From the NCBI RefSeq assembly GCF_025698545.1, contig NC_068569.1, positions 10,230,001 to 10,294,000 on the forward strand: 64,000 bases of DNA, written 5' to 3'. The DNA is from Gossypium raimondii (taxonomy: Eukaryota; Streptophyta; Magnoliopsida; Malvales; Malvaceae). This document shows positions 10,101-22,100 of this stretch, piece by piece. The notes below the pieces were generated by a model, which saw only the letters and a list, made by a program, of their open reading frames with translations, searched no databases and had not been told where the DNA came from. Positions within the stretch are counted from its first letter, which is position 1. Each line of letters begins with the position of its first letter. The position numbers and the translations under genes are program-made.

Positions 10101-12599
10101 AATATAATTAAAGAAAAATATAAAGTAAAATTTAATACGAAAAAGAAAACTCTTTAAGATAATACGTGTACATATATATGAACAAATTAAATTTTATATA
10201 ACATAAATTCTAACGTATCAAGTTATGTAGATATAAAACTAATTTTTTAGAAATATATTTATTTATTTATAATGTTATCTTTAATATTGTATTTTAAAAT
10301 AGTTTAATTCAAAATTATTATATAAAGTACTTGAAAAAAACATAAATATTTGTGTTTTGGCTTTTAGACATTAAAAAAAAAAAAAAACACGGCAACAAGA
10401 ATTGCGGACAGAGAAATTAGGCAACTTACCAACTGTACAGCACCATTTTTATTCGGAGCTTCCCCATGGCAAATCACATCAACAGTAGCAGCCTTTGAGA
10501 TTATGCATGGGAACATTTCCTTCCATTGATTCTATTGAAAGAGAACAAATTAAAATCATATTTACAGTTAACTATAGAAATGACTTCTATATATATGCGC
10601 ATATTGATTCTTACCGCATCCATGAAGCTTTGTACCAGCCTCGGGAGATCAAGAAAAACAACCCCAGTCTCTCTAGAGGCTTCAATGGATCTTTTTGGCC
10701 TCCCATTGCTTGAACTTTCAACAGAGAACTCTTTGACGTACTCATCGTAGTTAAGTATCTCCCGACCCGTCTCAACGCTTCGAACCCACAGCGGTTCACC
10801 AGCCGTAGCCATCTTTTGCAACTCTTCCATGGCTTGGTTTACAATCTCCATGATTCTCGACTTTTCAAGTCCGAAAATCCCAGTGTAAAAATCCAATGAA
10901 CTCCTGTTTTCTTGGTCATTTTCAGATGAACATGAACCAGTCGTTGATGCACCCGGAGGGTATTTTCCTATTACTGTTCTCAGTTTTTCTACCTGCAAAT
11001 ATTTTGAAACTGAATATATTATGGACATTAAATAAAGATTTTTACGAGAGAAAAAAAAATCTATTGATTATTAGCTCTCAAGACCTCGGCTTTGAGTTTG
11101 GCATTCTCGATTCGTAGTTGTTGTTCTTCAGCTGTAATGGAGCCATCTTTGGCAGTGGTAGCCATGCCACAGTTGAGGCAACACGCTTTATTTATAGTCT
11201 CCCTCATGGCTTTGTTTTCATCTCGGAGCTTATCCAGCTCTTGCTTCAACAACGAATTTTCATGGCGCTCTTGTATAGCCTGCAAATTGGCGCAACTCCA
11301 TTAACACCAGCAAAGAAATACTCTGATTTCAACTAAAGCTATATGTATGGTGAAAACTTTAGAAGAGAAAAACTGGGATTACTTTGATTTGTGTTCGACG
11401 ATTTTGAAACCAGAACTTGACTTGCCTTGGAGCAAGGCCTAATTGTTTACTCAATTGCTGCCTTTGCTTCTCATCTGGATGGGGTGATTCCTTAAACAGC
11501 CTGAAAAAGTTTTACATTTCATTCAGTTCTTCATACAAGGCAAATAACGGTACTTTAATTTGTTACAGACAGAAATACAACAAATCTCATCATAAACTTC
11601 GATCATATGAGGATAATAATTCATGTCAAGCAATTAGAGAACAAGAGAGACATCACTTCAGCCATGATTAAAGAAAAAAACAAAAAAAACCAAAGAATAT
11701 GGCTTTTGGTGCATATGATTTTATTATCAATCTTTCATGTAAAAACAAAGCTATAAAAGGCAACTAAAGTCACCATAAAACTTTGGGACATCTTTAACTT
11801 TATAATCTTGTTTTCTTCTGTAAGCATGTCACTAACTTTCTCAGAATTAATTTAAAATATTTCCAAACTACTCCATGCATGGTAGTGTATGTCTATATAT
11901 GAGAGTTTGGCATATGTACCAAATTTATCGTAATTAAAACATTTGGTGAATTTGAATTAAAATTACCCAAAGTAACTCGGTTTTCATTGTAGCTTGGATT
12001 CGGATTTCAGATTTACTAAATATCATTGCTTTCAAGTCCTTAATATACTTATGAGAATTGCATAAAAGGAAAAGGGGGGGGGGGGAAGAGATGAAAATGG
12101 GAGATTTACGCTTCCATTTCTCTGATTTGGTCGGCGGTGTGACGATGATACTTCTTTCTCTTCTTCTTTTTGGACTTATCGGCGTCATCCTCGTCATCGT
12201 CGTGATCTAGCAAGTCATCCTCGGATCTTGATCTTGCAGGGCCCGAGTTTTCGCTACTGATTTCTACAGTGTCATCTTTCTTACTACCTGATCCTCCTCC
12301 TCCTCCGCTTCCTTCATCTCCTTCCTCCACCTCCATACTCGCACTCGCAGTCGGAGCTGCCGCCGTAGCACCGGCATCCCGGAATATCCCGGCCTTTATA
12401 AAAACACAGACGTGAAAAAGAAACACATACAAGTTGAAAAAGGAGTTAGCTAGTCATACGTATGAGATATATATACATGATATTGAGAAACAAAAAAAAA
12501 GAAGAAGAAAAGTTAAAAGCTACTTACAAGGCTAAGGGAGAGAGCGGGAGAAGCAAAGAAATCTTTGGTGGGTGGGTTAGTCATGTCGACGACGCCCAT
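7126..12599 (-). CDS. GL2: GLABRA2-type HD-ZIP IV homeodomain transcription factor
   Basis: Epidermal cell-fate regulator of class IV HD-ZIP type; GL2 promotes trichomes and represses root hairs in Arabidopsis, and cotton GL2-like genes act in trichome/fibre cells. Exons in transcript order: 12528..12599, 12110..12393, 11383..11500, 11085..11279, 10615..10992, 10430..10531, 8570..8779, 8256..8430, 7881..8152, 7585..7671, 7126..7509; total 2277 nt, 758 aa (Arabidopsis 747). Residues 1-24 include [14 protein letters not shown], with an LxLxL (EAR-like) motif. An acidic stretch then a KKKKRKK nuclear-localisation segment precede the homeodomain at ~99-158 ([17 protein letters not shown]). The zipper-loop-zipper at ~159-245 has the CxxC at 192-195. 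A START domain spans ~265-500 ([38 protein letters not shown]). The tail ends [10 protein letters not shown]. All splice phases agree; no lesions. Assigned to GL2 rather than ATML1/ANL2 by N- and C-terminal motifs and by neighbours. Confidence 0.95.
8780..10429 (-). other. Long intron 6 of the GL2-like gene
   Basis: At 1650 bp this is by far the largest intron of the gene; the others are mostly 70-600 bp. It splits the START domain between Gln-Leu (exon 6) and Met-Phe-Ala-Glu (exon 7). The content is AT-rich with a TTTTAA run at ~8918-8940, a short (AT)n at ~9560 and poly-A at ~10373. No coding fragment or clear transposon ends were identified. Confidence 0.75.
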
Positions 12600-13083
12600 G
12601 GCAATATGGGATTTGGATGAGCTGATGAAATGGTTGTTTTTAAGGGGCAGGAAGAAAGGGATAGAGAGAGAGGAATTAAATGTGGGGTCTCATCGATTTT
12701 AAGGATATAAAACAAAAATGAACTCACCCATCGCTTTTTATTTTATTTTATTTATTCGTTTCAAATAGTAAAATATTAGAGTGAGGAGATTTTCTGCCAT
12801 GGTTGAGTTCATAAGTAAGGCTCAGAGAGGAGAAGAAAAGGAAAAAAAGGCTGGTAGGAGTTGACTGTTAGATATTTGTAAATGGTAATGTGAAAGACCC
12901 AACTAACTTTAAAGCTGTTGAACGCTTGGATTGAGCTCACCAACGGTATTTTCAGTTTATATATAATGCTATGGCTCCAGCTTGCTCGCTTCAACTATGG
13001 GCTCCAATAGAATATATATTATATATATAAAAGAGTAATTAACTTCGGATTTTGCCAAGATCATTAAACAGTAATTACAAATT

Positions 13084-13091
13084 TAAATGCA
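13084..13091 (+). promoter_or_regulatory. L1-box, TAAATGCA
   Basis: Exact match to the L1-box consensus TAAATG(C/T)A, bound by HD-ZIP IV proteins in epidermal promoters. It lies ~490 bp upstream of the GL2-like start codon, in reverse orientation to that gene. Binding is inferred from the motif alone. Confidence 0.4.
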
Positions 13092-13990
13092 ATGTAATTA
13101 AATTTTAGTGAATCTCAAAAAGGTGTCGCTAGAAATTGACAAATCCAACATTTATGAGTATATCAACATGCCAATAGAATATTTATATATATAAAAATAA
13201 AAGAATAATGATTTATTATAGGTCTGAATTTGAAATTTTATTGGTCGAGATATACATTTTTTTGGTGATAATAAAATAAAATTAACTAATTACATAGTAA
13301 TATTTTGAAAAGAAAAATCGTCTTTAGACTTATCCATATTGAGAAAAGCGCGAATCATCATGAGAGAGATTTAAAAACCTGCAAGTCATTTTTTCCAGCC
13401 AAAACTTATTTAGCTGAGTAATCCATAATTTGATTATATTCTCTCATAATGTACCGTAATGATCACTGACTTTTTTGAGATAAAATACTATAGGGCATAC
13501 CATTTTCTTTTTGCCTGAACTACTTTATTTTTGTATTAATTTTTTAAATTTAAATCCAATCCAAAATCATCTTTACTTCACAAGAATTGCTCATCCTACA
13601 TTATTTTTCTTTGCAATTGTAAATAATTTATTATTTTAAAATTTAATGTCAGATAAAGATAAAGGTATTAAACCAAAACTAGAAGCAGGTTTCACTCATT
13701 GTTTTGGCTGCCTCTAAAGAAGATCAAAACTACTCTTCTTTGTTACTGTAAATTTCATACCTATTGGTCTTAATACATTATACTCTTTTAGAGGACAATG
13801 AACACATCTACAGATTGCTTAAAATATTCGCAAAACACATTATCTAATTATAATCCATTAATATATTAATATATATTTAAAACGTGTGTTGATAACACCG
13901 TATAATATTAAAACTTATACACTTTTATGCATTCCATTAACCTCTCGCATTTTAAATTTTAATAATTAAGAGTTTAAAGCTGGTATTTGA

Positions 13991-13998
13991 TGCATTTA
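13991..13998 (-). promoter_or_regulatory. L1-box, TGCATTTA on + strand
   Basis: Second exact L1-box, in the sense orientation of the GL2-like gene, ~1.4 kb upstream of its ATG. Function inferred. Confidence 0.35.
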
Positions 13999-14104
13999 GA
14001 ATATAAATTAAATATGTACGATTCATTAATGGTATAGATACCTTATTTAGTTTTATCGTAATTTGCTTTATTGAAAAGGTGAGGCTCATTCTTCCTGGCA
14101 TGTG

Positions 14105-14255
14105 GGGGTGAGTTTGGATGGATAGTGTGTTTATTTGTGGTTTGTGTAAAAATAGTGGTAGCGGTGAGATTAGATAATATAGCGATACTGTAGCGTGAGA
14201 CAAAAAGTAAGTTAAACGCATTATATCGCCCCCCACCGCCCATCCAAACCCACCC
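14105..14255. mobile_element. Small MITE with GGGTGxGTTTGGATGG ends (hAT-like?)
   Basis: The left end (ggggtgagtttggatggata) and the reverse complement of the right end (gggtgggtttggatgggcgg) are imperfect terminal inverted repeats. The inside contains a GC-rich patch with a CGATACTGTAGCGTGAGA block. About 150 bp and non-coding, the usual size of a MITE. Similar elements are familiar in plant genomes; hAT assignment is tentative because I see no clean 8-bp target duplication. Confidence 0.6.
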
Positions 14256-14439
14256 TTAATTTTGTAGATACTTTTACTATGCAATATTGGATAGAGGTTC
14301 AGTTTGTTTTTGGTTCAACGTTTACTCATTGGTTAGATTCGACGAATTCTATGTGAAAAAATCAGCTACCAGCATTCCCAAATGTAACGTAGATGGTATT
14401 TTATTTTGTGAGGAGTAGTGTTGAAGTTTTGCGGCCATT

Positions 14440-14760
14440 GTTTAGGACCATAATCGTGCTTTTATTAAAGGGTTGGTTGATCATGTTAATAATTTTTTGG
14501 GATCCCCTTTTATTGAGATATTTGCTATTCAGGAGTGCTATCATGACTTCGCATTCAAAGGTTAAATAATATTGTGATTGAACTTGGTTGTCAAAGTATG
14601 GTCAATGTTTTAAATCTTCCAAGTATTGATGTAATTGAATTTGATAATCGTGTTAAAAATTGTGTTCACCTCAATTCCTTTTTCTCGAATTTATCTTTTC
14701 AATGGACGAAAAGGGAGACTAACAAAGCGACTCATAAATTGACTAGGGTTACTTTATTTT
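14440..14760 (+). pseudogene. LINE retrotransposon remnant: RNase H-like C-terminal domain
   Basis: A broken reading frame resembles the RNase H-like (RVT_3) domain that ends plant non-LTR retrotransposon ORF2. One frame reads DHNRAFIKG then SPFIEIFAIQECYHDFAFK. After a frameshift near 14560 a second frame reads VIELGCQSMVNVLN and later FQWTKRETNKATHKLTR, matching the family's conserved 'E.D....V..' and 'V.R..N..AH.LAR' pattern. A stop lies at ~14443 and the rest of the element is missing, so this is a 5'-truncated, dead copy. Confidence 0.65.
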
Positions 14761-15126
14761 ACACTTTTTTTCATGTTTTGAGATACCAAACAAATATAAC
14801 ATTGTGAGTTCAATTACTATATTCTGACTTTTTTTGGTACTACTTCAAGAAGTCAATTTAATGAATAAAATAAATGTAATTTATCAATTTTCTTCAAGAA
14901 ATAAAAACTAAAATCCAATGAATCCAATAATATTTTAAACATAAAAATAACCATAAGTTATTCTAGTATAGAAAAATAATTACAAATTATTAAATTTTGT
15001 CACGCTTCGTAATGTGGGTGGAAGAAAATACTTTATGTAAAAACATTTTTAAAAATTTATTTGACAATGAAAATAGGTAGACGAGTAATGAACTTGAAAT
15101 TTAATATTATTGAATGTATGTTCAAT

Positions 15127-15766
15127 CCTTTAATTTGTAACTTGTAATTTTTATTTAAAGATGATATAAAAATATGAAAAGATAAAAGTATCATAATAAT
15201 ATTAATTATAATTTAAAAGAAGATGTATTTATGTAATTTCATAACTAAGTGGTGATCTAGTTAAGGGTGACACCAACTATGTAAGTATTAGCTAACAAAT
15301 ATAGGTAAAGTGGTAATAAATTTATATTTTAAGACAATTGCACAAGTGTCCAATTATTAAATTTGTAATTTTAAATTCTTTTGTTTAAAGATGATGTAAA
15401 AGTATGAAGACACAAAAGCGTCATAATAACAATATTATTAATTAAAATTTAGATGAAGAGGTATTTCTGTAATTTCATAACTAAGTTAGTGATCCAATTA
15501 AGACTGAGGCGAATCTAGGAGGGCTGGCAGGGGCCCCAGCCCCCCTAAAATGGAAAATTACTATTTAAGCCCTTTAATTTTTTAAAAAATTTTAAATTAA
15601 TAAAAGTAAAAATGCACTTTGATCCCCCCAAAATTATAAAAATTTGATTTAATCTTTTAAAAATTATAAAGATATAGACTATTAAAAATTAAAATTTCAT
15701 TCGGCCTCCCTAAAAAAACTTTCTGGCTTCGCTCTTGAGTTAAGAGTGACGCCAGCTTAGTAAAGG
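15127..15766 (+). repeat. Diverged direct duplication, second copy split by a MITE
   Basis: Copy 1 runs about 15127..15290 and copy 2 about 15347..15502 plus 15740..15766. Shared blocks in order: a taattttgtaatttt-like start, tttaaagatgat, tcataataa, tatttatgtaatttcataac, then gtgatc and ttaag followed by ggtgacaccaac or agtgacgccagc. In copy 2 the sequence is interrupted exactly at ttaag by the 237-bp element listed next. Confidence 0.7.
15503..15739. mobile_element. MITE inserted in duplicated segment, 5-bp duplication TTAAG
   Basis: A 237-bp insertion flanked by TTAAG on both sides (15498..15502 and 15740..15744). Comparison with the uninterrupted copy (gttaagggtgac near 15260) gives the empty site directly. 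Ends carry inverted similarity: gaggcgaatctagga on the left against cctggcttcgctctt-like sequence on the right, with a run of Cs/Gs (ggggccccagcccccc) just inside the left end. No coding capacity. Superfamily not determined. Confidence 0.65.
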
Positions 15767-15806
15767 GCTTAAATATAAGAATTAGATTCCTTAACACTGT
15801 CAAAAA

Positions 15807-16340
15807 GGGTAAACTACACCCAAAGTCACTAAACTATTAATAAGTTTATATTTTGGTCCCTCAACTTCAAAAAGTTACAAAATTGTCACTAAATTATTCA
15901 AACGTTTTCATTGAAGTTATTAGGTTGTTAAAATCATTATTGTATAGCTTTTTTTTTGTTTGCACCACATTCATCAATCAAAAGCTCTATTCCTCTTCTC
16001 TACTACAGTTTAGGTTTTTTTTTCATGAAACAATTTTGAGCATTACGAATCTGCGAACCAGAATCCAAATAGCTATCTTCTCCAATCTCTGTCATTGGTC
16101 ATAAAATTAACTTGGATCTAAGGTATGTTATTGTACTTGTCGATGAGTATTGATGCACCGTACCAATCGTTGAATCACCGCTTAGAACTCGCCTGCCGGA
16201 CTTAAAAAAAAAAACTTAACAACTCAATGACTTAAATGAAAATTTTCGAATAGTTCAATATCTATTTTGTAATTGTATGAAGTTAGGTGACTAAAACGTA
16301 AACTCACTGATAGTTTAGAAACCTTGAGTGTAGTTTACCC
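15807..16340. mobile_element. MITE with long terminal inverted repeats, GGGTAAACTACAC ends
   Basis: A 534-bp element starting gggtaaactacacccaaag and ending cttgagtgtagtttaccc. The arms pair as imperfect inverted repeats for over 100 bp: blocks around cactaaactatt, agtttatattttggtc and aattattcaaacg recur as reverse complements at the right. The centre is unique and non-coding. The ends resemble those of the element at 62014..62724, so the two may be one Mutator-like MITE family. Only AAA is shared by the flanks, so the target duplication has decayed or is short. Confidence 0.75.
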
Positions 16341-17216
16341 AAAGATAAAGAATTAGCTAAGCTCAACTTAGCTTAGCCGCTAAGCTGAGCCATGATAGAA
16401 AGGAAGCGGCTTCACTTGATCAGTAAAGGTCAAACAAGTACAGTCATTGAATATGAATATTTTTGTGAAGTTTGTGAGCTATGTAAGTTGTCTGTTACTC
16501 TTTTATTATTATTAATAAGTTTATTATTATTTAATTATTATGATTATTTATTATTATATTTCTCTGTGTCTTTATATATATAATTTAATGGGTTGAAATA
16601 AGTGAAGGCAATTAATGTATTTGACTCAAACTTTTCAAAATTTCAAAACAATCCTATCACAATGTTTCAAACATGAAACATTTGTATGATATTTTAATAT
16701 ATAGACTTAGGGAGATAACTGCAAATTTATTATACGATAACATTGTTTTCCACAAAACATTTAGCTCGCACTATCAAATATGGGCAATTTTGTTTTCAAC
16801 AAATTGCACTAATTATTAAAATTAATTTTAATGAAAAGAGAATTTCTTTTGGCTAAAAATACGAAGAAGGAAACCACGACCTTGATAATTAAATCCTGTT
16901 ATTATTTATTTAAATGCTTATCTAATAAAGTTCATTGTTTTTCTAAGAAAGTTAAAATAACAAGGAATTACTGTATGTTGTTGTTTTTTAATTATTAAAT
17001 TTATTTGATAAGCCAAACCCTTGTTTTCCAATAATATTTTTTTAATAAAATATTGGCCACCAGGGAAAGTGACATGACATCCCTCTAACAGCAAAAATTT
17101 TTAGCATCAAACTAAAATCTTATTGGGCAAATAATCCACTTTCGGTTTAACCAAATAGTGAAAAAGCTGAGGATAGTCAAATCATGCAATTATACTACTT
17201 ATGAATGAATTTAGGC

Positions 17217-17730
17217 TAAAATATTCGAGAAGTCCCTATAATACGGGGTCTTGAGTAATTTAGTCTTTTTTTTTTAAATGAATGAGGCACTTTAATCTTT
17301 ATATTATTCAAAAGTGAGTAAAAATGAAAATTAAAAAATGTTGACGACAAAAAGAAAACCTAAATTGCGAGGAAATGCCAACGTGTGTTATGTTGACATG
17401 AATTATATGGTAATAGAGATTTTAAAAATAAAACAAAGAGTATAAATTATTTTTAAAAATTTTGAAATGATTATAAAAATTAAAAAGAATTCCGAAAATT
17501 CAAGAAACCTTATAAAATTAGAAACGTGTCATATTGGCGTGAATGATATGGTTTTTTTAAAGAAAATATTATAAAATAAGAAAGAAAGAAGACAATTCAA
17601 AAAATTCAAGTTATAAATTTTAGAAATTATAAAGAAATAAACATTTAACCAAGGTACTTATTTTGAATGAAATTAAATAACTCTTACTTTTATAATACGG
17701 TAATCTCCTGAATAATTTAATCATGAATTT
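17217..17730. repeat. Degenerate repeat with similar ends
   Basis: Two related segments (around 17379..17500 and 17521..17640) share the order acgtgt, ttgacatgaat or ttggcgtgaat, gatatgg, then an A-rich tail. The outer parts share 'ataatacgg' and 'gaataattta' words. Looks like an old transposon-derived array; limits uncertain. Confidence 0.35.
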
Positions 17731-18914
17731 ATGTTTGAAAAAGTATAAATACAATATTTCAGATATAAATGCAATATATTTAAGAAATACAATATTGTAT
17801 TTGTATTTAAATATTTAACATATTTTATTTTTAAAATATATATATATTTAAGGATTTCTTATTCTTGCAATTAATAAATGAAATATTTAATACAAAAGGT
17901 TTTTCACAAAACCTTAATGGAGGTGACAATAGGAAAAGAAATTTGGTGATTTTCCCATCCCAAATTTTCTTTCTTCAAAGTCAAAGATTATTTTTGTTTA
18001 TTTATGCATTTATTGTTATTCTTTGGCCTCAAGTGGGTTTTCTAAGATGGAGAAAACTAATGAAAGTACTCTTCTTTTTTAACAAAGCTTTCTCTAAAAG
18101 ATAATAAAATATGAAAAGCTTTTATGGTGTTAGTATGATTTCAAATGGATTATTGGTGCAGTAGATTATTTTACTTCATAATTATAATAATTAACTTCAT
18201 CGTCATTACTATTTTTAATATTATCGAAAATAAATATACCGTTGATTCAAAAACACCCTAAATCACTCACGAAAAAAAAAAAGCAGAGACAGAGGAATGA
18301 AGGAGAATTTCCTTTCGTCTTCGAAATCCCATGGCATTGTCATCAATCATCATGCTATTATTTTATAAGATAATCTTTTAAGTACATGGGCCCTTAAATT
18401 CCGACAAAACTGGTTTTAGCTAAGGTCGCCATTAAACTTTCAGGAAAGTTTTTTTTTTTTTCTTTTCTTTTTCTTTCACAGATTGGAAATTAATTGAAAT
18501 TAAGCGTGATTTTGATAAAATATAAAAATATTATAATTATAATATAATATTTAATTAAATGTATTTATAATTATATTGAAATATTATTTAATAAAAAATT
18601 TTAAAAATGTCTTAGATTAGGATAAGTAGATCAATAGCTACTAATGCTGAAAATGTTATGTTGTTTTATTATCTAAACATTTATATTAAAATAAATTATC
18701 ACTTTTTGTTAAAAATTAAATATTCAATTTATTATATTTAACTTTTATCAAAAGTTATTTAAAGTATTATATTAATATGATTAAATAAAATAAATACATT
18801 TTAAAATTAAGATTTACTATTAAAAATTTAAAACTTAATTTTTATTGATATATCAAATAATTTGATAAATGTGAGGAAATTATTTGATTAAGGGTTTACA
18901 AGTGTTCTATAGGC

Positions 18915-19155
18915 CATGACGAATCTTGGGACTAAATTTTGGGAGAGCCTAGTAAAATTTTCAAAATTTTAAGAGTTAAATGAAGATTTAAAAAAATATA
19001 TATATATATATATATATTTGAGGCTTTAATTAAAATCTTAAAATTTTTGTAAAATTAATGGAAATTTCTGAAAATTTTAAGAGAGCTTAATTAAAAATTT
19101 CAAGGGAAAAATGAGATTTTTCAAAATTTTGACCGGTGACCACTATTTAACTCCA
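18915..19155. mobile_element. Probable decayed MITE with internal (AT)n
   Basis: The stretch from gccatgacgaatcttggga to ccggtgaccactatttaactc has the look of the MITE at 15503..15739: a 'gacgaatct' left end, A/T-rich inverted blocks (aaattttcaaaattttaag and its approximate complement) and a CTCC right end. A pure (AT) run of ~24 bp lies at about 18991..19016. No coding potential. Confidence 0.4.
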
Positions 19156-22100
19156 CCACTACTTATAAGGGCATGGTAAAATATTTTTAAAAACAACTAT
19201 TTAAAAAGGAGTCATATATGTTAGTGTACTAAAGCTCACCTTAAATTTAAAATACTTACAATCTTTTATATTAAATAAAGTTAACACTTAAACTTTTAAC
19301 CATTAATTTTTAATTTATCAAAGTAGAGGTAGATTTTCAATTTTATATGTAGGCATGAATACGAGGGCTTACCTTTATCCTAATTTCAATGATTATTTAG
19401 AAATGCTTTTATATGTTAGCACTTTTAGAAAATAGATTTTGAAATGTTTTTCCTTTTCTTTTCACAACTAAAAACTTTAACTGATAATGAAGAATAGTTT
19501 TTATGAACAAAATTGAGTATATTGTTAGCCTTAATCATTAACATATTGTTTGAAATGGTTATGATTAAGTTTCATCTACAATTCAACTTAGATATATATG
19601 AGCTTCTTTTTTTATGCTTTGGTAGTTGGGAGTGGTAGAAATATGAGGCAATCACATGGTTCCCCATATGGAAAGGTAATAATATTAACACAACAAGATT
19701 GTATAGTATTAATTGATTTGAGGTTTCTTTTGGATTTCCTTCTTTTCCTTTATCCTTTCTTTTTATATTTATTTATTTATTTATTTTTCATCCCCTATTG
19801 GGGAATGCAAAAGGAGGAAACCATGAAGTGTACATCTTGCTTTCTTAATTTCTAAAGTTATTTTTTCTTTTGTTAGATTTCTTATGATGTAAGTTTTGGG
19901 GAGCCAAATAATGTGAAATTTCAATTGATTTATGATAGGAAAATATATTAGAATGATGAGGTTATTGAAAAGGCTACAAAAGAAAGCGGCATAGTTTGCA
20001 AATTAGTATTTAAACATGAAATGCTTTAAAAAGAAATGGCATTCTTAAAAAGTTGACAAAGTGATTTTGGTTTCTGAAAAATTGAGCATATGATTAAACC
20101 ATTCAAAGAAACATCATTAAAGTATAAACAATTAAGCAAGAAACTATAACCATGGTAGATCAGGTACTATTTTCATACCTTAAATCTTATTTGGATGTGA
20201 AATTGAGTTCACCTACTTTAATTTATTGATAAATGTTGGATTCTTAGTTTTAATAATTAGGCTTCAATATTTATTGTTTTAGCCATTTTTTTGAAGTTAC
20301 AATAATTACAGTGAAAATTATAATGAGAATAATGGATATTAATATAATTTCAACCATTGGATTAAAGTGAATCATTTTAAGTCATAAATTATAAATTGCA
20401 TCAAATAAAAAATCAACAATAATTTTTACTATTTCCTAATGTAAAAGCACTACTTCAACTTACTTCCTAAGTTTTATTTTTTTTTTGCTTTAAAAGTACA
20501 TATTTAAACTAATTTAAAATTAAAAGTAACACTATTTTCTAATTAAAGTACTAATAATTAACAAATCTACTAATAAAAAATATTTCCCAAAAAACATTTC
20601 ATCAAATAAATTTACAAAATATAAAATTAAAACTATTACATTCATATTTAAAAAAATTACATTTAAAATTGAATTGTGAATGCTCCACAAACGTTGAGTT
20701 TCATTGCTTTACATGTGGTGGCTTTTTTTTTTTTTAGTTTTTGTTTTCTGTTTTAAAATATTAGATTTTTTCTCAAGATTTCTCAAAAAAAATCATAAAT
20801 AAATATAAAATAATTTGTTAATATATAATCTAACTAACTAGAAAAACACTAAACGACCACGTGTAGAGTAACGAAACTTGCATTTGTCGAGCGTATTTCA
20901 TTTTAAGAAATTCATATTTTTTATTAACTGTTAGGAATTTTATTAGAAAACATTCATACTTTTGTTATTTTTAATGAAAATTTAAATATGAATTTGGTCC
21001 TTGGGACCTCTAATTTTCAGATTAGTTCTTTAAGTTTTCTGTGCTTTAAATTTGTACTCAAACTTTTCTTTCATCATCTAGTTTAGTTTATTTTGTATTA
21101 TCATTACAGATGGTAGCATGAAATTACGACACATAAATATGATTGAAAAATAAAATTTCTAAAATTATATATACATATATTAGCTAAATCCCAACCTATA
21201 ATTTTCTCTTTTTCTTTGTACCCATCTTCAGCACCAGCACGATGAAGTCATGGATTTCAGGGTCGAAAGATTCGAGGGGCGAATTTCCCCACTTGTTCAC
21301 TGGATTCGTTGGATTTTTTAGGGTTTTTATTGAATTCTTATATTTTATTTATTTATTTAACTAGGTTGTTCTTGCTCTTATTCCGGGTTGCTTAATTGTG
21401 CTTAAAGTTGAAGATAATAGTACTCACAGAATATGGGATCCAACCAGAGAGTCAAATGAGGACTCAGGGCAACCAGTAGGAGAAATCTTAGAATAAAACG
21501 ATAGTTATAGTATTTTTATGTTTTTTAGTTTTATTATTTTTCAATAAAAAAAAGTTTGAAGATAATAGTTTGATTTCGGGTTTAAAACACTAGGTTCTTT
21601 GTTGGTCATTGAGATTGAATTTGAGAAGATAAATGATTTTTTTTATACTGAGATTGAATTTAAGAATGAAAATAGAAATAAAAGAATATTTTTATTCTTA
21701 AATGTAAATATAACTGACGAATGAGAAACCCAATTTTTTAAAGTTGTATCTTATTTTTACAACTTCTTGGTTTTGTAATATATATTTCATTTTAATTTAT
21801 TATAAATTTTTTATACTTATTTAATTTTCAGATGATAATGTCGTTGAAATTAATATCTTTAATGCCATATGTTGCAATCTCATACTGCCACATGTCTTAA
21901 ATAATTAAAGTATCTTTTTTTTGATAATCTTAAATAATTAAAGTATCATTGATATTAGATACGGGATAAAAAAACAAATCAACTTAAACGAAGGTATTTG
22001 ATGTCAATTTAATTCTTTCTTTTTATCTTCCCGTATGTTGTTTAGGTATTTATGACTATCACACAACAAAACAAAAACTCTTGCAATTAAGCACGAAATG

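Larger units (their letters stand above)
12600..14104. other. Upstream region of the GL2-like gene
   Basis: About 1.5 kb of AT-rich DNA upstream of the start codon, before the first recognisable MITE. It contains two exact L1-box motifs (listed separately). Small open frames here have no recognisable similarity. This is the probable promoter. Confidence 0.5.

Noticed and set aside
12071-12084. G-run in intron 2 of the GL2-like gene as a functional G-quadruplex
   Set aside because: One uninterrupted run without the spaced G-tracts needed; more likely a simple homopolymer.
21312-21325. TTTAGGG-like word suggesting telomeric repeat
   Set aside because: A single copy only; no tandem array.
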